Positions 42,966 to 50,490 of a stretch of DNA of 64,000 nucleotides are shown one piece after another (within the stretch, counting starts at the first letter, position 1; each line of letters starts with the position of its first letter). The notes below the pieces were generated by a model. It saw only the letters and a list, made by a program, of their open reading frames with translations. It ran no database searches and was not told the origin of the DNA. The position numbers and the translations under genes are program-made. Origin of the DNA: Treponema sp. (GTDB lineage: Bacteria; Spirochaetota; Spirochaetia; Treponematales; Breznakiellaceae); assembly GCA_031266075.1 (NCBI GenBank), contig JAISBS010000094.1, positions 1 to 64,000 on the forward strand. Direction: 5' to 3'.

Positions 42966-44891
42966 ATGCGCATTTTTCAGAACCGGATTCTCGACGACCA
43001 GGGGAGAACCCTGATCCTCCGGGGGGTGAACCTGGGGGGCGGTTCCAAAAACCCCATGGGGCCGCCGGGCTCGGCCTTTTCGGCGGAATCTCTGAAAAAC
43101 CCGGAGGAGGTCTCCTTTACGGGACGGCCCTTCCCCCTGGAAGAAGCGGAGTCCCATTTTGAACGGCTGGCCGGGGCGGGTTTTACCTTCCTCCGGCTGG
43201 TGATCACCTGGGAGGCGCTGGAACATCAGGGGCCGGGGCTCTACGACGAGGCATATCTGGCCTATCTGCGGAAAATCCTTCTGGCCGCGGAAAAATGGGG
43301 GATTTCGGTCTTTATCGACCCGCATCAGGATGTATGGAGCCGCTGGACCGGCGGCGACGGGGCTCCGGCCTGGACGCTGGAAAAGCTGGGCATGGACCTG
43401 GAAAAGCTGGATGCCACGGGGTCGGCCATTACCCGGCAGCGCTACGCCGAATTCCACGGGGGCCGGCCCCTGCCCCGGATGGCCTGGCCGGGGAACTACA
43501 ACCGCTATGCGGCGGCGACCCTGTTCACCCTTTTTTTTGCCGGAACCGCCTACGCGCCGGGCTTTGAGATAGAGGGCCGGCCCGTTCAGGACTGGCTCCA
43601 GGGTCATTATATCGCCGCCATGCGGCACTGTTACCGCCGCCTGAAAAACTGCGCCGCCATTGCGGGCTGGGGGACGATGAACGAGCCCCACCACGGTTTT
43701 GCCGGGCATCAGGATCTGGGGAGGCCGGAAAACCCGGTGATTCCGGTGGGCCCCAGTCCCAGCCCCTTTCAGACCATGGCGGCGGCATCGGGCCATCCGG
43801 TGAATATCGCCGTGTACGGCGTGGGTCCCGAAAAGCTCCGGCGCCGGGGCCGGGAAACCCTCAACCCCCAGGGGCTTTCCCTGTTTCGGGAGGGCTTTAG
43901 CTGCCCCTGGAAGCAGGCCGGGGTCTGGACCGATGAGGGGGGGGAGCCCCGACTCCTGAAAAAAGACCATTTTGCCCGGTACCAGGGACGGCCCGCCCGT
44001 TTTACTGGCGATTTTCTCAAGCCCTTTATGATCCGGTTTATCGAAACCCTGCGGGAGGTCAACGGGCGGGCCTTTTTCTTTATCGAGGGGGTGCCGGGGG
44101 AGGGACATCCCTCCTGGCAGGAAGGCGACCCTCCCGGCACGGTGAACGCCTTTCACTGGTACGACGGCCTCGCCCTTTTTACCAAGAGTTTCCGGCCCTG
44201 GTTTTCGGTGCGCACGGATACGGCCAAAATCCTGCTGGGCCGAAACCGGGTGCTGGCCTATTTCCGGCAGGCGCTGGCGAAGGGCGTCGCCTGGACCAGG
44301 GAACAAATGGGGAATATGCCCTGCCTTTTGGGAGAATTCGGCCTGCCCTTTGACCTGAATGGCCGGCGGGCCTATAAGACCGGGGACTATTCGATCCATG
44401 AAGAGGCCCTTTCCATGTATTATGACGCGGTGGACGCCAACTTCCTCCATTCCACCCTCTGGAACTACACGGCGGACAACACCCCGGAGGCCGGAGACGG
44501 CTGGAACGATGAGGATTTGTCAATTTTTTCAGCCGGAAAAGAGCGGGCCGCCGCCGGATGGAAGCGGCCCTACCCCATGGCTGTCGCGGGGGACCTTGTG
44601 TCCTTCCGCTGGGACCGGAAACAGGGGCTCTTTACCTGCCGCTTCCGGGCGGATCCGGTCATTGAGGCTCCAACGGAGATTTTTCTGCCCGGATTCGGGG
44701 CGGACCCGGAGATTACGGTGAGTGGCGATCCTGCCGGAATCAGCTGGGAATACCGGCAGGACATTCAGCGGCTGTACCTCCGGCACAGGGGCCGGGAGGA
44801 AGAGGTCGAACTCCGGGTCCGGGTCAACGGTTCCCTGAAAGGGGGGTCAGGCGGACCAGCCAGGGCCGGGGCGGTTTCGCCGCGGCGATAA
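42966..44891 (+). CDS. Glycoside hydrolase, GH5 (endoglycosylceramidase-like)
   Basis: A 641-residue TIM-barrel glycosidase. RILDDQGRTLILRGVNLGG starts the barrel, HQDVWSRWTGG (about 120-130) recalls endoglycosylceramidases, E240 in GWGTMNEPHH is the acid/base and E457 in CLLGEFGLP the nucleophile. A C-terminal beta-sandwich follows. No signal peptide is present, so it is predicted cytoplasmic, acting on imported glycosides. AAAAAGGAG precedes ATG 42966. Its last 68 bp overlap the convergent transglycosylase gene, a long overlap for two real genes. Confidence 0.85.
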   Translation: MRIFQNRILDDQGRTLILRGVNLGGGSKNPMGPPGSAFSAESLKNPEEVSFTGRPFPLEEAESHFERLAGAGFTFLRLVITWEALEHQGPGLYDEAYLAYLRKILLAAEKWGISVFIDPHQDVWSRWTGGDGAPAWTLEKLGMDLEKLDATGSAITRQRYAEFHGGRPLPRMAWPGNYNRYAAATLFTLFFAGTAYAPGFEIEGRPVQDWLQGHYIAAMRHCYRRLKNCAAIAGWGTMNEPHHGFAGHQDLGRPENPVIPVGPSPSPFQTMAAASGHPVNIAVYGVGPEKLRRRGRETLNPQGLSLFREGFSCPWKQAGVWTDEGGEPRLLKKDHFARYQGRPARFTGDFLKPFMIRFIETLREVNGRAFFFIEGVPGEGHPSWQEGDPPGTVNAFHWYDGLALFTKSFRPWFSVRTDTAKILLGRNRVLAYFRQALAKGVAWTREQMGNMPCLLGEFGLPFDLNGRRAYKTGDYSIHEEALSMYYDAVDANFLHSTLWNYTADNTPEAGDGWNDEDLSIFSAGKERAAAGWKRPYPMAVAGDLVSFRWDRKQGLFTCRFRADPVIEAPTEIFLPGFGADPEITVSGDPAGISWEYRQDIQRLYLRHRGREEEVELRVRVNGSLKGGSGGPARAGAVSPRR

Positions 44892-45675
44892 CCGGAGCCA
44901 GCCCCGGCTTCTCCACAGCGGTCTCCGTTTTCCCCGGCGCTCCGGCCTGTCCGGGCCCGCCCGCCAGGGGGGAAGAACCGCGCAGGGGGAACTCCGCCGC
45001 AAAGATCGCTTCGATTTTTTGGCGGGATTCCAGAATCCGGTGGATGTAATCCAGGGTCATTTTCGGGGTTCCCTGGGTCTGAACCCGCCCGGTTCCCGCG
45101 TTATATATGGCCAGCGCGGCGATTTCCGAGCCCCCCGCGTCCAGGCAGAACCGCAGATGGCCCATGCCGTACCAGGCGTTTATACTGGGGTTGAAAAAAT
45201 CAGCCTCCGCCACATTCGGGAACGAACGGTTGTTCAACTGAAACAGGCCCCGGTCTATGCTTTCGTTCCGGTTTTTCCGGTTCACCGCCCGGGGGTTGTA
45301 GCGGCTTTCCTCCCAGCACAGGGCAAAGGCCAGGCCCGGCGGCACTTTAAAGGCGTCCGCGTTGGACAAAATGACCGAAGCCACCGGCCGGGAACCGCAA
45401 AGGGCGGCGAAAAATTCCACTACCTGCTCCCGCCGCACGGGGTTCCGGTACTGTTCCAGAATCCGGTCTCCTGCGGGTTTTCCGGGGGACAGAAAGGCGG
45501 CCCGGACGGAATATTCCGGGGAATCAAGCGCTCCGGCGCCTTCCGCAAGGGCGGACTGGGCCCTGGTCAATTTACCGGGCCCGCAGGCGGCAATCAGGGC
45601 GCAGACGAACAGGGAGCCAAGGATGCCGAAAAGCACCGGCAGGGCTCCGTCAATTTTTAAAGAAAAAACACGCAC
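44824..45675 (-). CDS. Lytic transglycosylase lipoprotein (SLT domain)
   Basis: A 283-residue peptidoglycan lyase. Lipobox LIAAC (C31), then an SLT domain with catalytic E123 in CWEESRYNP, RGLFQLNNRSFP, WYGMGHLRFCLD and ALAIYNAGTGRV. The C-terminal 60 residues are Pro/Ala/Gly-rich. The start is GTG 45675 with no Shine-Dalgarno, 6 nt after the serA stop, so it likely relies on ribosomes finishing serA. Finding a cell-wall enzyme in the rex-ser operon is unexpected. Confidence 0.85.
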   Translation of the reverse strand: MRVFSLKIDGALPVLFGILGSLFVCALIAACGPGKLTRAQSALAEGAGALDSPEYSVRAAFLSPGKPAGDRILEQYRNPVRREQVVEFFAALCGSRPVASVILSNADAFKVPPGLAFALCWEESRYNPRAVNRKNRNESIDRGLFQLNNRSFPNVAEADFFNPSINAWYGMGHLRFCLDAGGSEIAALAIYNAGTGRVQTQGTPKMTLDYIHRILESRQKIEAIFAAEFPLRGSSPLAGGPGQAGAPGKTETAVEKPGLAPVIAAAKPPRPWLVRLTPLSGNR

Positions 45676-45681
45676 TTTTTT

Positions 45682-46860
45682 TTAATAAACTCCTCTTTCT
45701 ATAGTTCTGACGCGGATAATCCCCTCCACCTGTTCCAGCTGCTCTAACGCGGCGTGAGGGACTTTCTGCTCAATATCGATTATATTATAGGCGAATTCAT
45801 CCCGGTGGTGGTTAATCAGATCCAGGATATTTATGCCCGCCGATGCCAGTATGGTCGTGATCTGCCCCACCATGTTAGGGATGTTCCGGTTTACCACCAG
45901 CAGCCGGAAAGGGGCCTGCTGTTCCAAACGGCAGCGGGGGAAATTTACCGAATTCCGGACGGCCCCGGATTCCAGATATTCCATGAGTTGCCGAACCGCC
46001 ATGACCGCGCAGTTGTCCTCCGCTTCCGGGGTGGAAGCCCCCAAATGGGGGATGCAAATCACCTGGGGGCAGGCCAAAAGCTCGGCGGAGGGAAAATCGG
46101 TGATATAGGCGGAGAGTTTTTCCGCGCCCAGCGCGGTGATGATGTCCGCCTCGTTTACCAGTCCCCCCCTGGCCAGGTTGATGATCCGGGCGCCCTTCTT
46201 CATAAAGCGGAATTTTTCCCCATTCAGGAGCCCCCTGGTGGCGTCCCCCAGCGGGATATGGAGGCTAACATAGTCCGCTTTGGACAAAAGCCCCTCCAGC
46301 GTATCGGCCCGGATTACCTCCCGGGAGAGGTTCCACGCGGCGTCCACGGAAATAAAGGGATCGTAGCCCACTACCTCCATGTCCAGCGCGATGGCGGCGT
46401 TGGCTACCATGACCCCGATGGCCCCAAGGCCGATGATCCCCAGGGTTTTACCCCGGAGTTCCGGCCCTTCAAAACGGGATTTTTCCTTTTCCACCAGATC
46501 CGGCACTTCGTCGGCCTGGCCGGCAATGCTTTTCCCCCAGGAAATGCCCCCCAGAATGTCCCGGGAGGCGAGGAGCAGAGCGGCGATGACCAGTTCCTTG
46601 ACGGCGTTGGCGTTGCCGCCGGGGGTATTGAAAACCACCACTCCCCGGTCGCTGCATCGGGCTACGGGGATATTATTCACCCCCGCCCCGGCCCGGGCAA
46701 TGGCCAGCACCGATTCGGGAATCTCCAGGCCGTGGAGATCCGCGCTCCGGACCAGTATGGCGTCGGGGTGGGGAATCTCGCTGGCCACCTCGTAGCGATC
46801 CCGGGGGAACAGTTCCAGCCCCCGGGGTGAAATTTTATTCATCGTTTGTATGCGAAACAT
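45682..46860 (-). CDS. serA: D-3-phosphoglycerate dehydrogenase
   Basis: A 392-residue NAD-dependent enzyme, first step of serine synthesis. It has GLGAIGVMVANAA (Rossmann), the catalytic histidine in IPHLGASTPEAEDN, and a C-terminal ACT domain (NIPNMVGQITTILASAGINI) for serine feedback. GAGGA precedes ATG 46860. It is 9 nt after serC, under the Rex-dyad promoter. Serine feeds the cysteine synthase encoded at 6847-7767. Confidence 0.95.
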   Translation of the reverse strand: MFRIQTMNKISPRGLELFPRDRYEVASEIPHPDAILVRSADLHGLEIPESVLAIARAGAGVNNIPVARCSDRGVVVFNTPGGNANAVKELVIAALLLASRDILGGISWGKSIAGQADEVPDLVEKEKSRFEGPELRGKTLGIIGLGAIGVMVANAAIALDMEVVGYDPFISVDAAWNLSREVIRADTLEGLLSKADYVSLHIPLGDATRGLLNGEKFRFMKKGARIINLARGGLVNEADIITALGAEKLSAYITDFPSAELLACPQVICIPHLGASTPEAEDNCAVMAVRQLMEYLESGAVRNSVNFPRCRLEQQAPFRLLVVNRNIPNMVGQITTILASAGINILDLINHHRDEFAYNIIDIEQKVPHAALEQLEQVEGIIRVRTIERGVY

Positions 46861-46869
46861 AATCCGTCC

Positions 46870-47991
46870 TCATTTGCCGTTGGTTTTTTCAAATTGTTCC
46901 ATGAATTGAATCAGGGCCCGGACGCCCTCAATGGGCATGGCGTTGTAGATGCTGGCCCTCATGCCCCCTACCAGGCGGTGCCCCGCCAGATTCACCAGTC
47001 CCTGGGCCGCAGCCTCTTTGACAAACCGGGTTTCCAGTTCCTCCCGGCGGGCGGGATCGGCTTCGGTACAGACAAAGGGGATGTTCATCAGGCTCCGGCA
47101 GGATTTTTCCACCGGGGAACGGAACAGGCGCGACTGCTCCAGATACCGGTAGAAGAGGCCCGCTTTTTCCTGATTGAGCCGGGTGATGGCCGGAAGCCCC
47201 CCCAGGTTTTTGAGCCACTCCAGCACCAGCCCCATGATGTAGATGCCGTAGCAGGGGGGGGTGTTATACATGGAGCCTTCCCCGGCGTGGATGTCGTAGC
47301 GGAGCAGAGCCGGAACCCAGGAGGGGGCATGGCCGATGAGGTCTTCCCGGATGATCACCACCGTCAGCCCCGCGGGGCCGAGGTTTTTCTGGGCCCCCGC
47401 GTAGAGGACGCCGAATTTGGCGACCTCCAGCGGCTCCGAGAGGATACAACTGGAAATATCCGCCGCCAGCGGAACCGGGCCCGTATCGGGCAGTCCGGCC
47501 CATTTGGTTCCCACGATCGTATTGTTCAGGGTGATGTGGTAATAGGCGTCCCCCGGTTCCGGGGCCGGGGCGGCGGGGATGTAGGTGTAGGCCCGGTCTT
47601 TTGAGCTTGCCGGGACAGAGACATCCACAAATTTCGCGGCCTCGGCGGCGGCTTTTTTCGCCCAGATCCCGGTTTCGATATAGACGGCCTTTTTTCCCGG
47701 AGCCTCCGGGCCGGCCTGTTCCCCCGATGCCAGGTTCAGGGGGATCATGGAGAACTGGAGGGACGCGCCCCCCTGGAGAAACAGAACCCGGTAATTGGGA
47801 GGAATCCCCATGAGTTCCCGGAGAAGGGCTTCGGCCCCTTCGATGATGGGCTTAAAATCCTTTGACCGGTGGCTCATTTCCATCACCGACTGGCCGGCGC
47901 CGTTGGCATCGGTCATTTCCGCCGCGGCCCGTTCCAGTACCGGCAGGGGCAGGACCGAGGGCCCCGGAGAAAAGTTATACACGCGCTTCAT
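46870..47991 (-). CDS. serC: Phosphoserine aminotransferase
   Basis: A 373-residue PLP enzyme, second step of serine synthesis. It has the N-terminal NFSPGPSVLP, FLQGGASLQFSMIPLNL, the lysine motif VLYAGAQKNLGPAGLTVVII and the C-terminal RASIYNAMPIEGVRALIQFM. The ATG overlaps the rex stop by 4 nt (ATGA). A serB phosphatase is not in the window. Confidence 0.95.
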   Translation of the reverse strand: MKRVYNFSPGPSVLPLPVLERAAAEMTDANGAGQSVMEMSHRSKDFKPIIEGAEALLRELMGIPPNYRVLFLQGGASLQFSMIPLNLASGEQAGPEAPGKKAVYIETGIWAKKAAAEAAKFVDVSVPASSKDRAYTYIPAAPAPEPGDAYYHITLNNTIVGTKWAGLPDTGPVPLAADISSCILSEPLEVAKFGVLYAGAQKNLGPAGLTVVIIREDLIGHAPSWVPALLRYDIHAGEGSMYNTPPCYGIYIMGLVLEWLKNLGGLPAITRLNQEKAGLFYRYLEQSRLFRSPVEKSCRSLMNIPFVCTEADPARREELETRFVKEAAAQGLVNLAGHRLVGGMRASIYNAMPIEGVRALIQFMEQFEKTNGK

Positions 47992-48629
47992 TCAATACTC
48001 CTTATGCATATTGCCAATTCCCGCAATTCATCCGCCACATAGACATTCCTGACCGCCATGTCCGGCGGCAGTTTCAAAACTACCGGGGCAAAATTTACGA
48101 TGCCCCGGATGCCGGCGGCGGCCAGTTTTTCCGCCGCCCCCTGCGCCGCCTCCGGGGGGACGCAGAGGAGGGCCATTTCTATGGAAAAGCGACGGATCAC
48201 TTCTCCCATTTTATAGGCCGGGTACAGGGGGGCCGGGGACTTCAAAATCTCCACCCGGTTCACATTGGTGTCGAACCCCGCGGCCAGTTCGAATTCCTCC
48301 TCCCCCGAGGGGCCGAAGTCAAAAGACTGGTCGTTCAGATAGGCCGATCCCAGCCGGCCCAGCCCCACGACACAAAACCGGCGCCGCCGGTCCAGCCCCA
48401 GGGCCTTTTTGATCGCCGGGATCAGGGCTGCCGGGGCATAGCCGTTACTGCTCCCCACCGCATGCCCGCCGTCCCCCAGGAAGGAAATATCCTTTCGGAT
48501 GGTATGGCTCGGCCAGCCCGTCATCTGTTCCACCTGGGCGGAAGTTACCGGGGCCTCGCCGCTTTTTTCAAGGATCCGCATAAGCCGCAAAAGCCGCTCC
48601 CGTGCCGGCCCGGAGATACTATTCACCAT
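47988..48629 (-). CDS. rex: Redox-sensing transcriptional repressor Rex
   Basis: A 213-residue NADH/NAD+ sensor. The winged-helix part contains WPSHTIRKDISFLG and the Rossmann part FCVVGLGRLGSAYL, then AAGFDTNVNRVE and the C-terminal VYVADELRELAI. High NADH releases Rex from DNA. The start was placed at ATG 48629 (ATG 48632 adjacent, AGAGG upstream); the longer frame to 48674 runs into a tandem repeat. A perfect Rex-type operator (48852-48869) covers its own predicted start point, so it should repress itself and the serC-serA genes behind it. Confidence 0.93.
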   Translation of the reverse strand: MVNSISGPARERLLRLMRILEKSGEAPVTSAQVEQMTGWPSHTIRKDISFLGDGGHAVGSSNGYAPAALIPAIKKALGLDRRRRFCVVGLGRLGSAYLNDQSFDFGPSGEEEFELAAGFDTNVNRVEILKSPAPLYPAYKMGEVIRRFSIEMALLCVPPEAAQGAAEKLAAAGIRGIVNFAPVVLKLPPDMAVRNVYVADELRELAICIRSIE

Positions 48630-48726
48630 CATGGCCTCTATTGGGCCTAGGCCGTGCCGCCTTTTTCCACACACCCGCCTGCGCGGGATGAAATCGGGCC
48701 GGCCCGAAGATGTTATTCACCATCAT
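48619..48726 (-). CDS. Upstream ORF 2 in the rex leader (35 aa, speculative)
   Basis: Created by the tandem repeat. It reads from ATG 48726 to TAG 48619 and begins MMVNNIFGPARF, copying the first residues of Rex (MMVNSISGPAR). Its end overlaps the rex start by 14 nt in another frame. It has no strong Shine-Dalgarno. Translation is unproven. Confidence 0.3.
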   Translation of the reverse strand: MMVNNIFGPARFHPAQAGVWKKAARPRPNRGHDGE

Positions 48727-48814
48727 GGCTTCTATTGGGCCTAGGCCGTGCTGCCTTTTTCCACATACCCGCCTGCGCGGGATGAAATCGGGCCGGCCCG
48801 GGTATACTATTCAT
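48713..48814 (-). CDS. Upstream ORF 1 in the rex leader (33 aa, speculative)
   Basis: From ATG 48814 to TAA 48713, in the same repeat context. It encodes a peptide very like uORF 2 (FHPAQAGMWKKAARPRPNR core) and overlaps the uORF 2 start by 14 nt. It may be chance coding created by duplication. Confidence 0.3.
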   Translation of the reverse strand: MNSIPGPARFHPAQAGMWKKAARPRPNRSHDGE

Positions 48815-48851
48815 AATCGTAGTCTCTTGCGGCGCACATTACAACCCCTTG

Positions 48852-48900
48852 CTGTGAAATATTTCACAGTGACTATGACAAAAAGTTAAATTTGTGTCAA
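48852..48900 (-). promoter_or_regulatory. rex operon promoter with Rex operator
   Basis: Minus strand: TTGACA (48900-48895), 17-bp spacer, CATAGT (48877-48872), predicted start near 48865. The perfect 18-bp palindrome CTGTGAAAT-ATTTCACAG (48852-48869) lies over the start and matches the known Rex consensus TTGTGAA-N4-TTCACAA in all but the outermost bases. Confidence 0.85.
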
Positions 48901-48948
48901 TAGCTGCCGCCTCCCCGGCGCGCCGCTCCCGGAAGCCCCGCGGATGCC

Positions 48949-48977
48949 TTGCCATCGGCCCCGCCATCTTCTATGAT
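48949..48977 (+). promoter_or_regulatory. hprK promoter (leaderless candidate)
   Basis: TTGCCA (48949-48954), 17-bp spacer, TATGAT (48972-48977). ATG 48985 lies 8 nt past the -10. The apparent ORF start at 48949 is the -35 itself. Confidence 0.6.
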
Positions 48978-48984
48978 AATGTTT

Positions 48985-49974
48985 ATGGCCGAGCGGCGTT
49001 TTACGGTTTTGGATCTCATTGACATTGATCTCAAAGAACATAACAGCCTGAACCTGCACTGTATCGGGGGGCGGAAAGGCCTGACCCAGGAAATCAATAT
49101 TCCCGACCTGAACAGGCCGGGCCTGGCCCTGGCGGGGTTCTACGAGTCCTTCGCCCATCAACGGATACAGCTTTTTGGCCGGGGGGAATTCGCCTACCTC
49201 CGCAAGCTGGAAAAAGAGGGCGAGGACGCCACGATCCGGCGGATGTTCAGCTATTCCATCCCCTGCTGTATTTTTACCCATAACCTGAGCCCTCACCGGG
49301 ATTTTTTCGAGGCCGCGGAAAAGGCCCAGTGCCCCATCCTCCAGACCGATCTGGGAAGCGCGGAATTTTCCGCCCGGATCACGCGGATTCTGACGGAGAT
49401 TTTTGCACCCCGGCAGAGCATCCACGGGGTGCTGGTGGAAGTCTACGGTCTGGGGATTTTGATTCTGGGCGATTCGGGAGTGGGGAAAAGCGAAACCGCC
49501 CTGGAACTGATCAAGCAGGGCCACCGGCTGGTGGCGGACGATGTGGTGGATATTCACTGTGTCAACGGCAACATTCTTATGGGCGCCGGGGCGAACAAGA
49601 TCATCGGCCACCACATGGAAATCCGGGGGCTGGGAATCATCAACGTTACCCACCTGTTCGGCGTTGGGGCGATCCGGGACCGGAAGCAGATTCAACTGGT
49701 AGTGGTGCTGGAAGAATGGGATTCCGCCAAAACCTACGACCGGCTGGGGACGGAGGAAAAGGTGATGGAATTTCTGGGGGTCAGCATCCCCAAGCTGGAG
49801 ATTCCCGTAAAGCCGGGGCGGAACATTCCCACCATCATCGAGACCGCGGCGATGAACGAGCGGCTGAAAAAAATGGGCTACAACGCCGCCAGGGAATTTA
49901 ATCAAAATATACTCAAATGGATCGAAAGCGACGCCGCCCGATCGGTGTACTTCGGCAGCGATGATATTATTTAG
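48985..49974 (+). CDS. hprK: HPr kinase/phosphorylase
   Basis: A 329-residue enzyme that phosphorylates and dephosphorylates HPr on Ser46. It has the P-loop GDSGVGKS (162-169), the catalytic histidine in SIHGVLVEVYG (H147), ADDVVDIHC and the signature EIRGLGIINVTHLFGVGAIRD in two parts. ATG 48985 suits the promoter; ATG 48979 is in frame but overlaps it. It is followed by HPr after 15 nt. In spirochaetes this pair commonly persists without full PTS transport. Confidence 0.95.
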   Translation: MAERRFTVLDLIDIDLKEHNSLNLHCIGGRKGLTQEINIPDLNRPGLALAGFYESFAHQRIQLFGRGEFAYLRKLEKEGEDATIRRMFSYSIPCCIFTHNLSPHRDFFEAAEKAQCPILQTDLGSAEFSARITRILTEIFAPRQSIHGVLVEVYGLGILILGDSGVGKSETALELIKQGHRLVADDVVDIHCVNGNILMGAGANKIIGHHMEIRGLGIINVTHLFGVGAIRDRKQIQLVVVLEEWDSAKTYDRLGTEEKVMEFLGVSIPKLEIPVKPGRNIPTIIETAAMNERLKKMGYNAAREFNQNILKWIESDAARSVYFGSDDII

Positions 49975-49989
49975 TTCAAGGGACTGAAC

Positions 49990-50256
49990 ATGACGGAACA
50001 AACGATTACCATAAAAAACCGGGCCGGAATTCACGCCCGCCCGGCGGCCATGCTGGTACAGACCACCAAGGATTTCAAATCTACCATTTTTTTTGAAAAG
50101 GGCAACGACCGGATCAACGCAAAATCGATCATGGGGATCATCACCCTGGGCGCCGCCTACGGGGCGGAAATAAAAATCTCCGCCGAGGGCGAGGATGAGG
50201 AAACGGCGGTAGCGGCCCTGGTCCGTCTTTTTGAATCAAAGTTCGAAGAAGAATAG
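49990..50256 (+). CDS. ptsH: Phosphocarrier protein HPr
   Basis: An 88-residue HPr with both regulatory sites intact: H15 in AGIHARPAA (phosphorylated by enzyme I) and S46 in NAKSIMGI (target of HprK). A slightly acidic tail (SKFEEE) ends it. It is co-transcribed with hprK. Possible partners are the PtsN-like EIIA at 40266 and transcription regulators encoded elsewhere; enzyme I is not in the window. Confidence 0.95.
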   Translation: MTEQTITIKNRAGIHARPAAMLVQTTKDFKSTIFFEKGNDRINAKSIMGIITLGAAYGAEIKISAEGEDEETAVAALVRLFESKFEEE

Positions 50257-50438
50257 AGTTGTTTAAAAACTTCAGTTTTTGAACAACTCCGCTTAAAAGC
50301 AGCAAAAATGCGGAGCATTGAAACCCGCAGGGTTTCTTGCGAGACTTGCAAGCTAACCTTTGGTTAGCCGATAACCAACCGGGTTATTGAACAAGTCCAA
50401 TGAGCTTTTTTCAAACCCGGCGGTTTTGAAAAAAGCTC
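50256..50438. repeat. Cluster of hairpins between HPr and the NtrY gene
   Basis: In order: GAGTTGTT-taaaaacttcagtttttg-AACAACTC (50256-50289); GCTAACC-ttt-GGTTAGC (50352-50368); GATAACC/GGGTTAT (about 50369-50390); and GAGCTTTTTTCAAA with TTTTGAAAAAAGCTC (50402-50438). The first is a likely HPr terminator; the others may form an attenuator ahead of the two-component operon. Confidence 0.65.
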
Positions 50439-50490
50439 CCGGAAAAGCCGGGCCCGATCCGGTTTTTCCGCGAACCAAAAGGAATGACTC

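Larger units (their letters stand above)
48601..48822 (-). repeat. 94-bp tandem repeat duplicating the rex start
   Basis: Units at 48601-48694 and 48695-48788 differ at only a few positions, and a partial third unit continues to about 48814 (exact 94-bp spacing of GCCGGCCCG and ATTCA blocks). Each unit carries the start region of rex and its first ten or so codons. Confidence 0.9.

Noticed and set aside
42918-44450. A 510-aa minus-strand frame opposite the GH5 glycosidase
   Set aside because: It is antisense to a gene with both catalytic glutamates and a good ribosome-binding site, and shows no domain of its own.
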